From positions 1-64,000 of the forward strand of contig CAZCUX010000009.1 in the NCBI GenBank assembly GCA_964502005.1: 64,000 nt of DNA, in the 5' to 3' direction. Source of the DNA: CAJWOS01 sp964502005. GTDB lineage: Bacteria; Myxococcota_A; UBA796; UBA2385. Each line of letters begins with the position of its first letter. Position 1 is the first letter of the stretch. Position numbers and translations under genes: made by a program. A model generated the notes under the pieces. The model worked only from the letters and a program-made list of their open reading frames with translations, had not been told where the DNA came from and searched no databases. This document shows, one piece after another, positions 42,785 to 52,377 of the stretch.

Positions 42785-44311
42785 ATGGCACCCGTTCAGG
42801 TCCCCGCCCAACCGCGCAACCCCGACGCGGACCTCATCAACGACGATATCCGGCCCGCTTCGGCTGCCGAACGGCATTGGTCGGTCGGCAATATGGCGAG
42901 TCTGTGGATTGGAATGGTGGTCTGTGTGCCCACCTACACCTTGGCGGGTGGCCTCGTCAGCCAAGGGATGAACTGGTGGCAGGCCGTCTTGACTATTTTG
43001 TTGGGCAATGTCATCGTACTCGTGCCGATGGTGCTCAATGGTCACGCGGGCACCAAATATGGTCTGCCATTTCCGGTATTGGCCCGGGCGAGCTTTGGCA
43101 TTCAGGGCGCGCACATCCCCTCGTTGCTGCGTGCCTTGGTGGCTTGCGGTTGGTTTGGTATCCAGACCTGGTTTGGCGGGTTTGCGATTTACCAGTTGCT
43201 CAACGCGCTGACGGGAAACGCATTGGTGGGCGAAGACCTGCCCTTCTTTGGGATTGACCCCGCAGAACTGGTTTGTTTTGTGCTGTTCTGGGTTCTCCAA
43301 ATCGGTGTCATCTACAAGGGGGTCGAGTCCATTCGTGTCCTAGAAACCCTCGCGGCGCCATTCTTGATTGGTATCGGGCTGGTGCTGTTGGGTTGGGCTT
43401 ATGTTGCGGCGGGTGGTTTCGAGAGTATGCTCGAAATGCCGAGCGCGTTTGGACCGGGCGGGCCGAAAGAAGGCCAGTTCATGTCGGTCTTTATTCCCTC
43501 CTTGACCGCCATGGTGGGCTTTTGGGCGACGCTTTCGCTCAATATCCCCGACTTCACGCGCTATGCGCAGTCCCAGCGCGACCAGATTGTGGGCCAAGCC
43601 ATTGGACTTCCGACGACGATGACCTTGTTTGCCTTCATCAGCGTCGCCGTCACTTCGGCCACCACCGTAATCTTCAAAGACCCCACCACAGGCGCCCTGC
43701 ACGAGCCGGTGTGGGACCCGACGATTTTGGCGGGGATGATTGGCGGCGGTGGTACGGTGATGATTTCCTTGTTGGCACTCGCGATTGCGACCTTGAGCAC
43801 AAACATCGCAGCCAACGTGGTCTCGCCGGCCAATGCGCTTATCAACTGCGCGCCGCAGAAGTTTACCTTCCAAATGGGTGGCTATATTACCGCGGGGATT
43901 GGCTTCGCTATTTTGCCGTGGAAACTCATCGCGAGCACGGAAGGGTATATTTTTACTTGGCTGGTGGGTTATTCCGCGCTCCTCGGACCCATCGTCGGCA
44001 TTTTGCTGGCGGATTATTTCGTGTTGCGGAAGACCAACCTCGATGTCGACGCGCTGTTTCAGCGGAAGGGTGCCTACCAGTACCGGGGCGGCTACAATCC
44101 CGTGGCGCTCCTTGCCTTCGGAGTGGCGGTTCTTCCGAACGTGCCCGGATTCCTGCATGCCGCAGGAGCCTTCGGAGACGGCGTCGTGCCGCCAATTTTT
44201 GATACCATTTACACCTATGCCTGGTTCGTTGGCTTTCTCCTTGCCGGTGGCATCTACCTTGCCGCGATGCAAGGAAAAGCGACGAACTCTGGGCCTGCCT
44301 CGGAGTCTTGA
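42785..44311 (+). CDS. NCS1-family nucleobase permease
   Basis: A membrane transporter of 508 aa with about 12 helices. The start (NMASLWIGMVVCVPTYTLAGGL) and FPVLARASFGIQGAHIPSLLRALVACGWFGIQTW are characteristic of the NCS1 family (PucI, Mhp1, uracil and allantoin carriers). It probably imports uracil, thymine or hydantoins by sodium or proton symport. It follows dihydropyrimidinase by 71 nt and its TGA abuts the ATG of the next gene directly, implying one operon. Confidence 0.88.
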   Translation: MAPVQVPAQPRNPDADLINDDIRPASAAERHWSVGNMASLWIGMVVCVPTYTLAGGLVSQGMNWWQAVLTILLGNVIVLVPMVLNGHAGTKYGLPFPVLARASFGIQGAHIPSLLRALVACGWFGIQTWFGGFAIYQLLNALTGNALVGEDLPFFGIDPAELVCFVLFWVLQIGVIYKGVESIRVLETLAAPFLIGIGLVLLGWAYVAAGGFESMLEMPSAFGPGGPKEGQFMSVFIPSLTAMVGFWATLSLNIPDFTRYAQSQRDQIVGQAIGLPTTMTLFAFISVAVTSATTVIFKDPTTGALHEPVWDPTILAGMIGGGGTVMISLLALAIATLSTNIAANVVSPANALINCAPQKFTFQMGGYITAGIGFAILPWKLIASTEGYIFTWLVGYSALLGPIVGILLADYFVLRKTNLDVDALFQRKGAYQYRGGYNPVALLAFGVAVLPNVPGFLHAAGAFGDGVVPPIFDTIYTYAWFVGFLLAGGIYLAAMQGKATNSGPASES

Positions 44312-45814
44312 ATGAACGCCGCTGCGTTTTCCCCGTTCGCTGCTGATTCGTACGATTTTGTTCCGTGGACCAACGCCCGCAATCTGATTGGCGGCGTGTG
44401 GCAAGAGCCCATTGAGCCGGCGGGTGAACTCGCCGTGATGAACCCTCGCCACGGGAAAGTCATTGGCAAGGTGGGCTTGTCGGGCGCTGCCGATGTAGAC
44501 GCCGCCGTGCGTGCCGCGAAGGCCGCGCAGCCGGCTTGGGCGGACCTTCCCATTCGGGAGCGCGCGCAGGTCTTTTACCGGCTGCGCGAGCTGATGGTTC
44601 GCGACATGAAGTCGTTGTCGTGGCTCGTGAGCCATGAAAACGGAAAGACGTATGCCGAAGCCGAAGCCGAGGTGCTGAAAGGCATCGAGTGCATCGAATT
44701 TGGCTGCTCGTTGCCCAATCTTGCGGCTGGCGAAGAGTTGGTGGTGTCGCGTGGCGTCACTTGCCGGTTGGAGTACGCGCCGGTGGGCGTCGTGGCGGGC
44801 GTTACCCCGTTCAACTTCCCGCTGATGGTGCCCTTGTGGATGCTTCCCCAGGCGATTGTCGGTGGCAATGCGTTTATTTTGAAGCCGAGCGAGCAGACCC
44901 CCTTGTCGACCCTCGCATTGGGGGAGCTGTTCCGCGAAGCGGGTCTCCCTGACGGCATCTTCAATGTGGTGCAAGGGGGCCGCGAAGCGGTGGAAGCCTT
45001 GTGTGACCACCCTGGAATCGGCGCGTTTGGTTTTGTCGGCTCCACCCGCGTCGCAAAGATGGTTTACGGTCGTTCGGCGATGGCGGGCAAGCGCGCCTTG
45101 TGTCTCGGCGGCGCAAAGAACCACCTCATCGTGGTTCCCGACGCCGACATCGACGTTGCCGCAGACAACATCGTCGCGAGCTTCACCGGCTGTGCGGGCC
45201 AGCGCTGTATGGCCGCCGCAAATCTTCTTGCGGTGGGCGACGTGGAGCACATTCTCGACGAAATCAAACGTCGCGCTGCCAACCTCACACTCGGCCAAGA
45301 CCTCGGCGCTATCAATAGCGAAGAGTCTGTGGCGCGAATTCGCGGCTTCATCGAGCGCGCGGAGCAAGAGGGCGCGACGGTCGCTGTCGATGGCCGTAGC
45401 CAGAAGGTCAATGAATCGGGCTATTGGGTGGGCCCCACCGTGCTTGACCACGTTCGGCCCGACCAAATGGTGGCAAAAGAAGAGGTCTTTGGGCCGGTAT
45501 TGTCTATCATTCGGGTCAACGACCTCTCTCAAGCATTGGGTATTGAGAACGGCAACCCTTATGGCAACGCGAGCGCGGTCTATACCACCTCGGGCGAAGT
45601 CGCGCGGAAGGTCATGGGTCGCGTCGAGGCAGGCATGTGCGGCGTCAACGTGGGTGTGCCGGTTCCCCGTGAGCCCTTCGGCTTTGGCGGCTGGAACGAC
45701 TCGAAGTTTGGTCATGGCAACATCACCGGCTGGGACGGATTCCGTTTCTGGACCCGCGTCCGCAAGGTGACCACCAAGTGGGCCCTGCAGAAGGACCAGA
45801 ACTGGATGAACTGA
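44312..45814 (+). CDS. mmsA: CoA-acylating methylmalonate/malonate semialdehyde dehydrogenase
   Basis: Aldehyde dehydrogenase of 500 aa. The catalytic Cys is in FTGCAGQRCMAA (near residue 299). PFNFPLMVPLWMLPQAI, LKPSEQTP and GFGGWNDSKFGHGNITG are signatures of the MmsA/IolA branch, which makes acetyl-CoA or propionyl-CoA from malonate or methylmalonate semialdehyde. In this cluster it receives the semialdehyde formed from beta-alanine (uracil) or beta-aminoisobutyrate (thymine). The ATG directly follows the permease TGA. Confidence 0.9.
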   Translation: MNAAAFSPFAADSYDFVPWTNARNLIGGVWQEPIEPAGELAVMNPRHGKVIGKVGLSGAADVDAAVRAAKAAQPAWADLPIRERAQVFYRLRELMVRDMKSLSWLVSHENGKTYAEAEAEVLKGIECIEFGCSLPNLAAGEELVVSRGVTCRLEYAPVGVVAGVTPFNFPLMVPLWMLPQAIVGGNAFILKPSEQTPLSTLALGELFREAGLPDGIFNVVQGGREAVEALCDHPGIGAFGFVGSTRVAKMVYGRSAMAGKRALCLGGAKNHLIVVPDADIDVAADNIVASFTGCAGQRCMAAANLLAVGDVEHILDEIKRRAANLTLGQDLGAINSEESVARIRGFIERAEQEGATVAVDGRSQKVNESGYWVGPTVLDHVRPDQMVAKEEVFGPVLSIIRVNDLSQALGIENGNPYGNASAVYTTSGEVARKVMGRVEAGMCGVNVGVPVPREPFGFGGWNDSKFGHGNITGWDGFRFWTRVRKVTTKWALQKDQNWMN

Positions 45815-45969
45815 GCGCCCTCTGCGCGCTTTTGGGGTCATGGCGAATGCCTTGGCCCCTGCGCTGGTTTCCCCCGGTGTGGCGTTCACACAGGGGCAAG
45901 GTTTCTGGGGCGCACACCGATGTGATTGCGCCCGTCAACGCGTAGCTGCGGCTACGCTTGGAGTCGAGA

Positions 45970-47325
45970 ATGTCGGAACTTCCGGCCAACGGCGGCCCCC
46001 GCTCCCCCGAAGCACAAGAGATGATTGACGATTGCTTGCGGCACACGCTCTATTCGTGGAGCGCCCGCGGGAAAGTCGATCCCATGCCCATTGTGCGCGC
46101 AGAAGGCATCTACCTCTACGGACCTGACGGCGAGCGCTGGATTGACTTCAACAGCCAGCTCATGTCCGTGAGCATCGGCCACAGCCACCCACGGGTGGTG
46201 CAGGCGATGAAAGACGCCGCCGATGGCCTGTTGTACGCATACCCAGGGAGCGCCACTCCTGCCCGCGCGAAATTGTCGAAGAAGCTCGCAGGCCTCATGC
46301 CGGCCGAAATCAATACGTTCTTCTACACGCTCGGCGGCGCAGAAGCGAATGAAAACGCCATTCGGATTGTGCGCGATTATACCGGTCGCTCGAAGATTCT
46401 GAGTCGTTATCGCAGCTATCACGGCGCCACCAACACCACGATGCAGTTGACCGGCGACCCGCGGCGTTGGGCCAATGAGCCCGGCGCACCTGGCTTCATC
46501 AAGGTGATGGACCCCCAGCCGTACACCTGGAGCTGGGGCGATACCGATGCGCAAATCGTAGAGCGCAATCTGACGTATTTGGAGGAGGTCATCCAATACG
46601 AAGGACCGAATCAGATTGCGGCTATGTTTATTGAAACGGTGACGGGAACCAACGGCATTCTTCCGCCTCCTGCTGGATACCTTGTCGGCTTGCGCCAGCT
46701 ACTTGACAAGTACGGTATTCTTTTGGTATGTGACGAAGTGATGGCGGGCTTTGGACGTACCGGCAAGATGTTCGCGTTCGAACATGCGGGCATCGTTCCC
46801 GACGTTGTGACCATGGCGAAGGGCTTGACCAGCTCCTACGTTCCGCTGGGCGCCGTCGCCATGAAGGATGAAATTGCGCGTCACTTTGACGGCAATGTGT
46901 TTTATGGCGGCTTGACCTACAACGCGCATCCGTTTGCGTGCAGCGTCGCGATTGCAGCGATTGACGCCCTCATCGACGACGGGATGGTAGAAAATGCGGC
47001 GCGTCTCGATGCGGTGATGCGGGAGGAGATGGAAGGTCTCAAAGCCCGCCACGTGTCGGTGAAGGAGCACCGGAATATCGGTCTCTTTGGCATGGTGGAC
47101 TTGCAGAAGGACGCGCAAGGCACGCCGATGGCGCCCTATAACGGTAGCCACCCCGCAATGAACGACCTCAACGCGTTTTTGCGCGCCCATGGCCTGTTTA
47201 CGTTTATGCGCTGGGGCAGCTTTATGTGCAATCCGCCGCTGTGCATTACCGAGGCGCAGTTGCGTGCGTCCTTCGCGATTATCGACAAGGGTTTGGCCAT
47301 CACCGACCGCGTCGTGACCGGCTGA
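45970..47325 (+). CDS. class III PLP aminotransferase (beta-alanine transaminase)
   Basis: An omega-aminotransferase of 451 aa. The PLP lysine is in TMAKGLTSSYVPLG (near Lys284); LVCDEVMAGFGRTGKMFAFEH and the YTLGGAEANENAIR region fit fold-type I class III enzymes. It would move the amino group of beta-alanine or beta-aminoisobutyrate to pyruvate or 2-oxoglutarate, giving the substrate of the preceding dehydrogenase. ATG 45970 follows GGAG; a TTG at 45958 is less likely. It lies 155 nt after the dehydrogenase gene. Confidence 0.86.
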   Translation: MSELPANGGPRSPEAQEMIDDCLRHTLYSWSARGKVDPMPIVRAEGIYLYGPDGERWIDFNSQLMSVSIGHSHPRVVQAMKDAADGLLYAYPGSATPARAKLSKKLAGLMPAEINTFFYTLGGAEANENAIRIVRDYTGRSKILSRYRSYHGATNTTMQLTGDPRRWANEPGAPGFIKVMDPQPYTWSWGDTDAQIVERNLTYLEEVIQYEGPNQIAAMFIETVTGTNGILPPPAGYLVGLRQLLDKYGILLVCDEVMAGFGRTGKMFAFEHAGIVPDVVTMAKGLTSSYVPLGAVAMKDEIARHFDGNVFYGGLTYNAHPFACSVAIAAIDALIDDGMVENAARLDAVMREEMEGLKARHVSVKEHRNIGLFGMVDLQKDAQGTPMAPYNGSHPAMNDLNAFLRAHGLFTFMRWGSFMCNPPLCITEAQLRASFAIIDKGLAITDRVVTG

Positions 47326-47463
47326 GTCGACCGCAAAGCGGGGCGCGGATGCGTGTCCCGCAGCGCGGTTTTGCCGTTGTCGGCGGCGTGTTGGCCGTCG
47401 GTCCCCTGTGACGGGGGGCTATCTTCCGAACCTCCCGTTCCCGCGCGTCCCCTTGGAGTGCCC

Positions 47464-48843
47464 ATGTCCCGTCCCCGTCTTGCGCTGCATTGGCAGATTC
47501 TTATCGGTATGGGGGTGGGCCTCGTGGTGGGTCTCGGCCTCAACTTCGCGCAAGAGCCGCTGACGGCGATGCGTGCGGCGGGAGGTTTTGTCGGTGGTGC
47601 GATGGACTTTGTGGTCCATCTCAACGATTTTGTGGGCGACCTGTTTTTGCGGGCATTGCGCTTTATTGCGGTCCCCATCGTATTGTTCAGTTTGGTGGTT
47701 GGGGCGAGCAGCCTCAATGACCTGAAAAAGTTGTCGCGTATTGGGGGTCGCACGATTGCGATTTACCTCGTGACCACGGCCGTTGCGATTAGCATCGGCT
47801 TGGTGCTCGCCAACATTACCCAGCCCGGTTCGTGGTTGCCGCCGGCCTTGCGCGACAGCATGGCTGCTGCGAGTGCGGATGTCGCGGCGACCAAGGTGTC
47901 GGCTGCGGTTCCGCCGGATGCGTGGGCGACGATGCTCGACATTGTGCCCAAGAATCCCTTTGAGGCGCTCTCCAGCGGAAACATGTTGCAGGTGGTGTTT
48001 GCTGCGATGGCGGTGGGCATCGCGTTGACGCTGATTCCGAAAGAAAAGGCGCGGGTCATCATCGCCGTTTGTGATGGCATGACGGACGTGATTATCAAGC
48101 TCGTGCAGGGCGTGATGATGGTCGCTCCAGTTGCCGTCTTTGCGCTCATTGTGCGGGTTATCGCCAGCATGGGCTTGGATGTTTTGGGTGCCTTGCTGGT
48201 ATACAGCCTGACTGTCATTGGCGGTTTGGTGGTGATGACCTTTGGCGTGTATCCGGGCGTGCTGTGGGTGTTTTCGCGAATTTCGCCGCGCCGCTTCTTC
48301 GCAGCCATTGCACCCGCGCAGTTGTTGGCATTTAGCAGCTCGTCGTCGTCTGCGACGCTTCCGGTCACAATGGAGTGTGTAGAGGACCGCCTCGGGGCCA
48401 GCGAGGAGGTCACGAGCTTTGTCATTCCGTTGGGCGCCACCATCAATATGGACGGTACTGCGCTCTACCAGGGTGTCGCGGCGCTGTTTATCGCCCAGCT
48501 CTATGGTATCGACCTTACGTTTGGCGACCAGTTGACCATTGTGCTGACCGCGACCTTGGCCAGCATCGGCACCGCGGGCGTACCCGGTGTGGGGCTCATC
48601 ATGCTGGTCATCGTCCTTCAGTCGGTCGGAATCGGTGACGATGTGATGAAGGGAGGCTTGGCCATCATCTTTGGCGTCGACCGCTTTTTGGACATGTGCC
48701 GCACCACCACGAACGTCACGGGCGATTGTATGGTAGCGGCGGTGGTGGCCCACGCCGAGGGCGAATTGGCCTCTGAAGCCGATGCTGCAGCGCGCTTGGC
48801 GGCGCGAGAATCGTCGAGCAGCGAATCTTCTGCGGCCGAGTGA
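47464..48843 (+). CDS. DAACS-family sodium/dicarboxylate or amino-acid symporter
   Basis: A protein of 459 aa with eight helices and re-entrant loops. The Ser-rich loop AFSSSSSSATLPVTM and TINMDGTALYQGV (NMDGT substrate/sodium site) are diagnostic of the GltP/DctA/GltPh family. Substrates are usually glutamate, aspartate or C4-dicarboxylates. Its place at the end of the cluster suggests import of an amino acid or organic acid linked to transamination, but it may be independent. ATG 47464 follows GGAG. Confidence 0.88.
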   Translation: MSRPRLALHWQILIGMGVGLVVGLGLNFAQEPLTAMRAAGGFVGGAMDFVVHLNDFVGDLFLRALRFIAVPIVLFSLVVGASSLNDLKKLSRIGGRTIAIYLVTTAVAISIGLVLANITQPGSWLPPALRDSMAAASADVAATKVSAAVPPDAWATMLDIVPKNPFEALSSGNMLQVVFAAMAVGIALTLIPKEKARVIIAVCDGMTDVIIKLVQGVMMVAPVAVFALIVRVIASMGLDVLGALLVYSLTVIGGLVVMTFGVYPGVLWVFSRISPRRFFAAIAPAQLLAFSSSSSSATLPVTMECVEDRLGASEEVTSFVIPLGATINMDGTALYQGVAALFIAQLYGIDLTFGDQLTIVLTATLASIGTAGVPGVGLIMLVIVLQSVGIGDDVMKGGLAIIFGVDRFLDMCRTTTNVTGDCMVAAVVAHAEGELASEADAAARLAARESSSSESSAAE

Positions 48844-49017
48844 AGGCGGGAACGTAGATTTCGTTCCACAAGTTGCGTGGCGTGTGGATTGGGGGGTGGG
48901 GCGGATTCTCGATTCGGGATATTGCGCCGTCCTTGCCACTGTGCGCGGAAGTGAATCGCTGTCTGCCCACCTCAAGTGGGTGCGCGCCCCATCCCGCCTC
49001 ACATCGAGTCCACAATC

Positions 49018-50916
49018 ATGCACATTCTCGAAGTTATCCTCATCCTCGCCGCGGGTGCCGCAGGGGCCTATTCCTTCGGAAAGGTCCTCTGGGAGCAGCG
49101 TCTCAAACATATCTGGCCGAAGCGCGATCAGATCAAGGTCGTCAATCCCGGCGGGTATTGGCCGGGTATTGCCGAGGTCGTCCTCCAGACCCGCGTGATC
49201 GCGAATCGTCCCGCAGCGGGCATTTTCCACCTGCTCATTTTCTACGGGTTCGTCGCGTTCGGTGCCAAGAGCGCCACGCACGCACTGAATGGCTTGCTGG
49301 GCTTGGAGCATCCGATTCCGCTCGGCCCGCTGGACACGTTGATCGACCTGTTCTCCGTGCTCGTTTTGTCCGGCGTCATCTTTATGGCCGTCCGGCGGTA
49401 TACGGTCATGAAGGACCGGCTCACTCATATGGTGGAGTCGGGAATCGTATTGAGCCTGATTGCCACGCTGATGATTACCTACATCCTGGAGCGCCCTTGG
49501 GGGGGCGATTTGGGATTGGTCGGTGTCGGCGCCAAGGTCAACTGGTGGGTTCACTACCTCGTGTTGTGTACCTTCCCTACGCTCATCGCCCACGGCAAGC
49601 ACCTGCACCTCATCATGGGGCCGGTCAACGTCGTGTTGCGCCACATGACGGAGCTTCCCTCCGACCGCTTCGTGACCGGTGGCGACCTCAACATGGGTGA
49701 CGAGGATGCGGCCGAAGAAGACTTCGAGAAAGAGCTTGCGCGCGTCGGTATGCCCAATGGCGTGATGGACTTCTCGTTCCACACGTTGTTTGACACCACC
49801 GCTTGTATCGAATGTGGCCGCTGCAATGACGCTTGCCCCTCTGCCGGCGCTGGCTTGCGCCCCCGTGACCACTTCGTGTTGGCCTTCCGCGACCCCTCGG
49901 TCGACAAGGACAAGCTGTCCGAACTGGCTCCCCCGGACATCGTCGCGACCTGCACCCAGTGCCGCGCCTGCGACACCGTATGCCCGGTGGGCAACCGTCC
50001 CTCGCGCTCCGGCTTGGAGCTTCGTGGCCGGATGACCGCAGAAGGCGTCTACCCGCCCCGCGGCCTCAAAGATGGCGGCGTGAGCCCCGTCACCGCCACC
50101 GGCAACATCTTCGCGGCCGACCCCTCCGACCGCGCCACCTTCATCGAAGAGAACGAAATCCCGTACTTCGATGCTTCGGAACACGATGTCCTCTTCATCT
50201 TGGGTTGCCAAGGCAGCCACTCGCCCGAAGCCCGGCCCGTGGTGGTTGCCACCGCGCGCTTGCTCGAAGCGGCAGGTGTGAAGTACGGCGTGCTCGAAGA
50301 AGAGAGCTGCTGGGGAGAGGGCGTGCTCCATGGCGGCGGCATCATGGAAGATTGGCCCTTCTACAAGATGGAGCGGGTGGAAGAGCTGTCCGCGGCCCTC
50401 GATGAAAAGCACGAGCGCACGATTCTCACCATCTGTCCGCACTGCCGCGACAATATCGGCACCCAGCTCTCCGCTGCTGCAGAGTCTATGGGCAAGTCGC
50501 GGTTTGCGAACGTGGTCAGCCACATTCGCTTCCTGCACAATCTCACCGCCGAAGGAAAGCTCTCGGTGGTGCCGCGTCCCGATGAAGTGGCCGTCCACCA
50601 TCCGTGCAAGACCATCCACAACGACGAGTCGGCCGACTTTGATGCCTTGTTGAAGGTCGCTGGCGTCACCGGCAAGACCGCAGGCGACAGCCCCGACATC
50701 CCCCGCTGCTGCGGTGGCGGCGGCGGCGGCTTCTTGTGGGACAGCCCCGCGAAGGTCAACAAGAACCGGTTTACGCAGTTGATGGCGGAAACCCAGAAGA
50801 AGACCGTCGTCACCGGCTGTCCGGGCTGTCACCGCATGCTCAATGTCGTGAAAGACGAAGACGCCAAGCTCGAAGACATCGCCACCATTCTGCACGACCG
50901 TCTCCAAGAGCAATAG
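49018..50916 (+). CDS. membrane HdrD-like Fe-S oxidoreductase (ETF:menaquinone oxidoreductase type)
   Basis: A protein of 632 aa. Five or so N-terminal transmembrane helices form a NarI/HdrE-like part (about 1-220). Then come two 4Fe-4S motifs (CIECGRCNDACP near 275; CTQCRACDTVCP near 320) and two CCG domains (LGCQGS to SCWGEG; HHPCK to RCCGGGGGG) as in heterodisulfide reductase HdrD. This one-chain architecture is that of the proposed ETF:menaquinone oxidoreductase of anaerobic and deltaproteobacterial beta-oxidation. No etfAB genes are adjacent. The start is ATG 49018 with a weak ribosome site. Confidence 0.82.
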   Translation: MHILEVILILAAGAAGAYSFGKVLWEQRLKHIWPKRDQIKVVNPGGYWPGIAEVVLQTRVIANRPAAGIFHLLIFYGFVAFGAKSATHALNGLLGLEHPIPLGPLDTLIDLFSVLVLSGVIFMAVRRYTVMKDRLTHMVESGIVLSLIATLMITYILERPWGGDLGLVGVGAKVNWWVHYLVLCTFPTLIAHGKHLHLIMGPVNVVLRHMTELPSDRFVTGGDLNMGDEDAAEEDFEKELARVGMPNGVMDFSFHTLFDTTACIECGRCNDACPSAGAGLRPRDHFVLAFRDPSVDKDKLSELAPPDIVATCTQCRACDTVCPVGNRPSRSGLELRGRMTAEGVYPPRGLKDGGVSPVTATGNIFAADPSDRATFIEENEIPYFDASEHDVLFILGCQGSHSPEARPVVVATARLLEAAGVKYGVLEEESCWGEGVLHGGGIMEDWPFYKMERVEELSAALDEKHERTILTICPHCRDNIGTQLSAAAESMGKSRFANVVSHIRFLHNLTAEGKLSVVPRPDEVAVHHPCKTIHNDESADFDALLKVAGVTGKTAGDSPDIPRCCGGGGGGFLWDSPAKVNKNRFTQLMAETQKKTVVTGCPGCHRMLNVVKDEDAKLEDIATILHDRLQEQ

Positions 50917-51393
50917 GTGGAGAACAACCCCTATTCCCCGCCCAGCCGCGCCCCGGACGCAGAAGATACGGAGGCGCAGCGGGGGCCCACCGCCCTCATC
51001 ACGGGGGCGGGCCTCGCGGGCGCTGCGGCGGGGATAGTGCAGGCGGTGGGGGCCGCCCAGGTCGTGTCGATGGTCTACTTCCAGCACGCTTGGCAGAGCG
51101 CCTGGGTGTGGACCGTCTGTGTGTGTGGCGTGGTCGCAATCGTCACAGGCTTTGGGTATAGCCAGGCTCGGGCATGGGCCTTGTGGTCTTCGCTTATTTG
51201 TGCTACAATTGCTGCGATTGCTGGCTGGTCCTGGGTTGTTTACGCATTTATGCATGGCTTTTTTACGATGGCCATGCTGGTCGGTGCAGGACTTGGCTCA
51301 CTCGCCGTGATGTTGATGGTGCTGTCTTTCTCCGCCGCGAAGCGTGTGGCGCGGGCGCGGGCGGCATTGTACGGCGACGCGGACGCCCGCTGA
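50917..51393 (+). CDS. four-helix membrane protein of unknown function
   Basis: A protein of 158 aa with a Pro-rich cytosolic N-terminus and about four transmembrane helices. The GTG start at 50917 comes directly after the TAG of the Fe-S oxidoreductase, so expression depends on that gene. No family was recognised. It may be an accessory membrane subunit, but adjacency is the only evidence. Confidence 0.68.
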   Translation: MENNPYSPPSRAPDAEDTEAQRGPTALITGAGLAGAAAGIVQAVGAAQVVSMVYFQHAWQSAWVWTVCVCGVVAIVTGFGYSQARAWALWSSLICATIAAIAGWSWVVYAFMHGFFTMAMLVGAGLGSLAVMLMVLSFSAAKRVARARAALYGDADAR

Positions 51394-51412
51394 ACCTGCG
51401 TGGGTACGCCCG

Positions 51413-52291
51413 TCAAGAAAGGGGGGCGGCCTTGAGGTGCAAGCGCGCGCGCGCTTCTTCGGGCGAGGCGATTTCGCGTCCCGTCTCGCGGGCGATAGCG
51501 ACGAGCGCGTCGATGAGGTCGCCGTTTCCACGACATTTTTCGCCATTCGGCAGGTAAAAGGTGTCTTCGACGCCGGTGCGCAAGTTGCCGCCCAACTCGG
51601 CGGCACGGCGATGAAGGGCCCAAATGTCGGCGCGTCCAATCGCGGTGACTTGCCACGGCGCGTCTGCCGGAGCCCATTCGCAGAGGAGGGGCAATAAGCG
51701 CGGGTCTGCGGGCATTCCCGAGTTGACCCCCATCACAAAGTTGATGTCGGGTGGTGTGGAGTCGCGAAGCATTCCGACTTCGCGGAACATCGCCACAGAC
51801 CGCACAATGCCCGTGTCGAAGCACTCAAACTCCGGTCGGGTGTTCGTCTCGTGCATCGCGGCCAAGAACTGGTCCACTTTTTCGACTGGATTGTCAAAGA
51901 CCATGGGGGGCCACGCCCAATTGCCGCCAGCACGGGTCTTTAGGTAGTTTAGAGACCCCGCGTTGCATGCGGCAATTTCCGGTTTCACCCGCGCCAAGCA
52001 AGCGAGCGGTCCCGAGATGTCGTCGCCCACAACGCCCGTGCTCATGTTGAGAATGACATCGGGACACGCGGCACGGATTGCATCACAAATTGCGGCGGCG
52101 ACTTCGGGTTCCCAGCTTGGCAAAAAACCCAATCCCGGCTCTTGTCGGCGGAAGTGAACATGCAGAATCGCGGCGCCTGCGTTGGTGGCTTCGCGTGCGC
52201 TCGCTGCCATCTGTTCTACGGTGACGGGAACGGGATGGTGGTCAGGGTGGGTGAGCACGCCGGTAAGGGCGCAGGTGACGATGGCCTTCAT
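51413..52291 (-). CDS. BKACE family enzyme (beta-keto acid cleavage, DUF849)
   Basis: A protein of 292 aa. It opens MKAIVTCALTGVLTHP and contains AILHVHFR (zinc ligands), PDVILNMSTG and GGNLRTGVEDTFYLPNGE, all hallmarks of the BKACE/DUF849 family. These zinc enzymes condense a beta-keto acid with acetyl-CoA and split it into acetoacetate and an acyl-CoA; 3-keto-5-aminohexanoate cleavage enzyme is the founding member. The substrate here is unknown. It is divergent from the acyl-CoA synthetase gene, sharing an 86-bp promoter region. Confidence 0.86.
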   Translation of the reverse strand: MKAIVTCALTGVLTHPDHHPVPVTVEQMAASAREATNAGAAILHVHFRRQEPGLGFLPSWEPEVAAAICDAIRAACPDVILNMSTGVVGDDISGPLACLARVKPEIAACNAGSLNYLKTRAGGNWAWPPMVFDNPVEKVDQFLAAMHETNTRPEFECFDTGIVRSVAMFREVGMLRDSTPPDINFVMGVNSGMPADPRLLPLLCEWAPADAPWQVTAIGRADIWALHRRAAELGGNLRTGVEDTFYLPNGEKCRGNGDLIDALVAIARETGREIASPEEARARLHLKAAPLS

Positions 52292-52377
52292 GTCGACTCC
52301 AGGCTGGGAGTGGGCAAGTGTACCTGTACGATGCCGAGATGGGGAAGCGGGATACGAGGCCGTGACGTGGAGGTTCG

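Noticed and set aside
43340..45889. 849-aa minus-strand frame across the permease and dehydrogenase genes
   Set aside because: It overlaps two clear genes on the plus strand and is rich in Arg/His/Gln as antisense frames are here.
47419..51255. 1278-aa minus-strand frame
   Set aside because: Antisense shadow of the symporter and the HdrD-like oxidoreductase; long only because of high GC.
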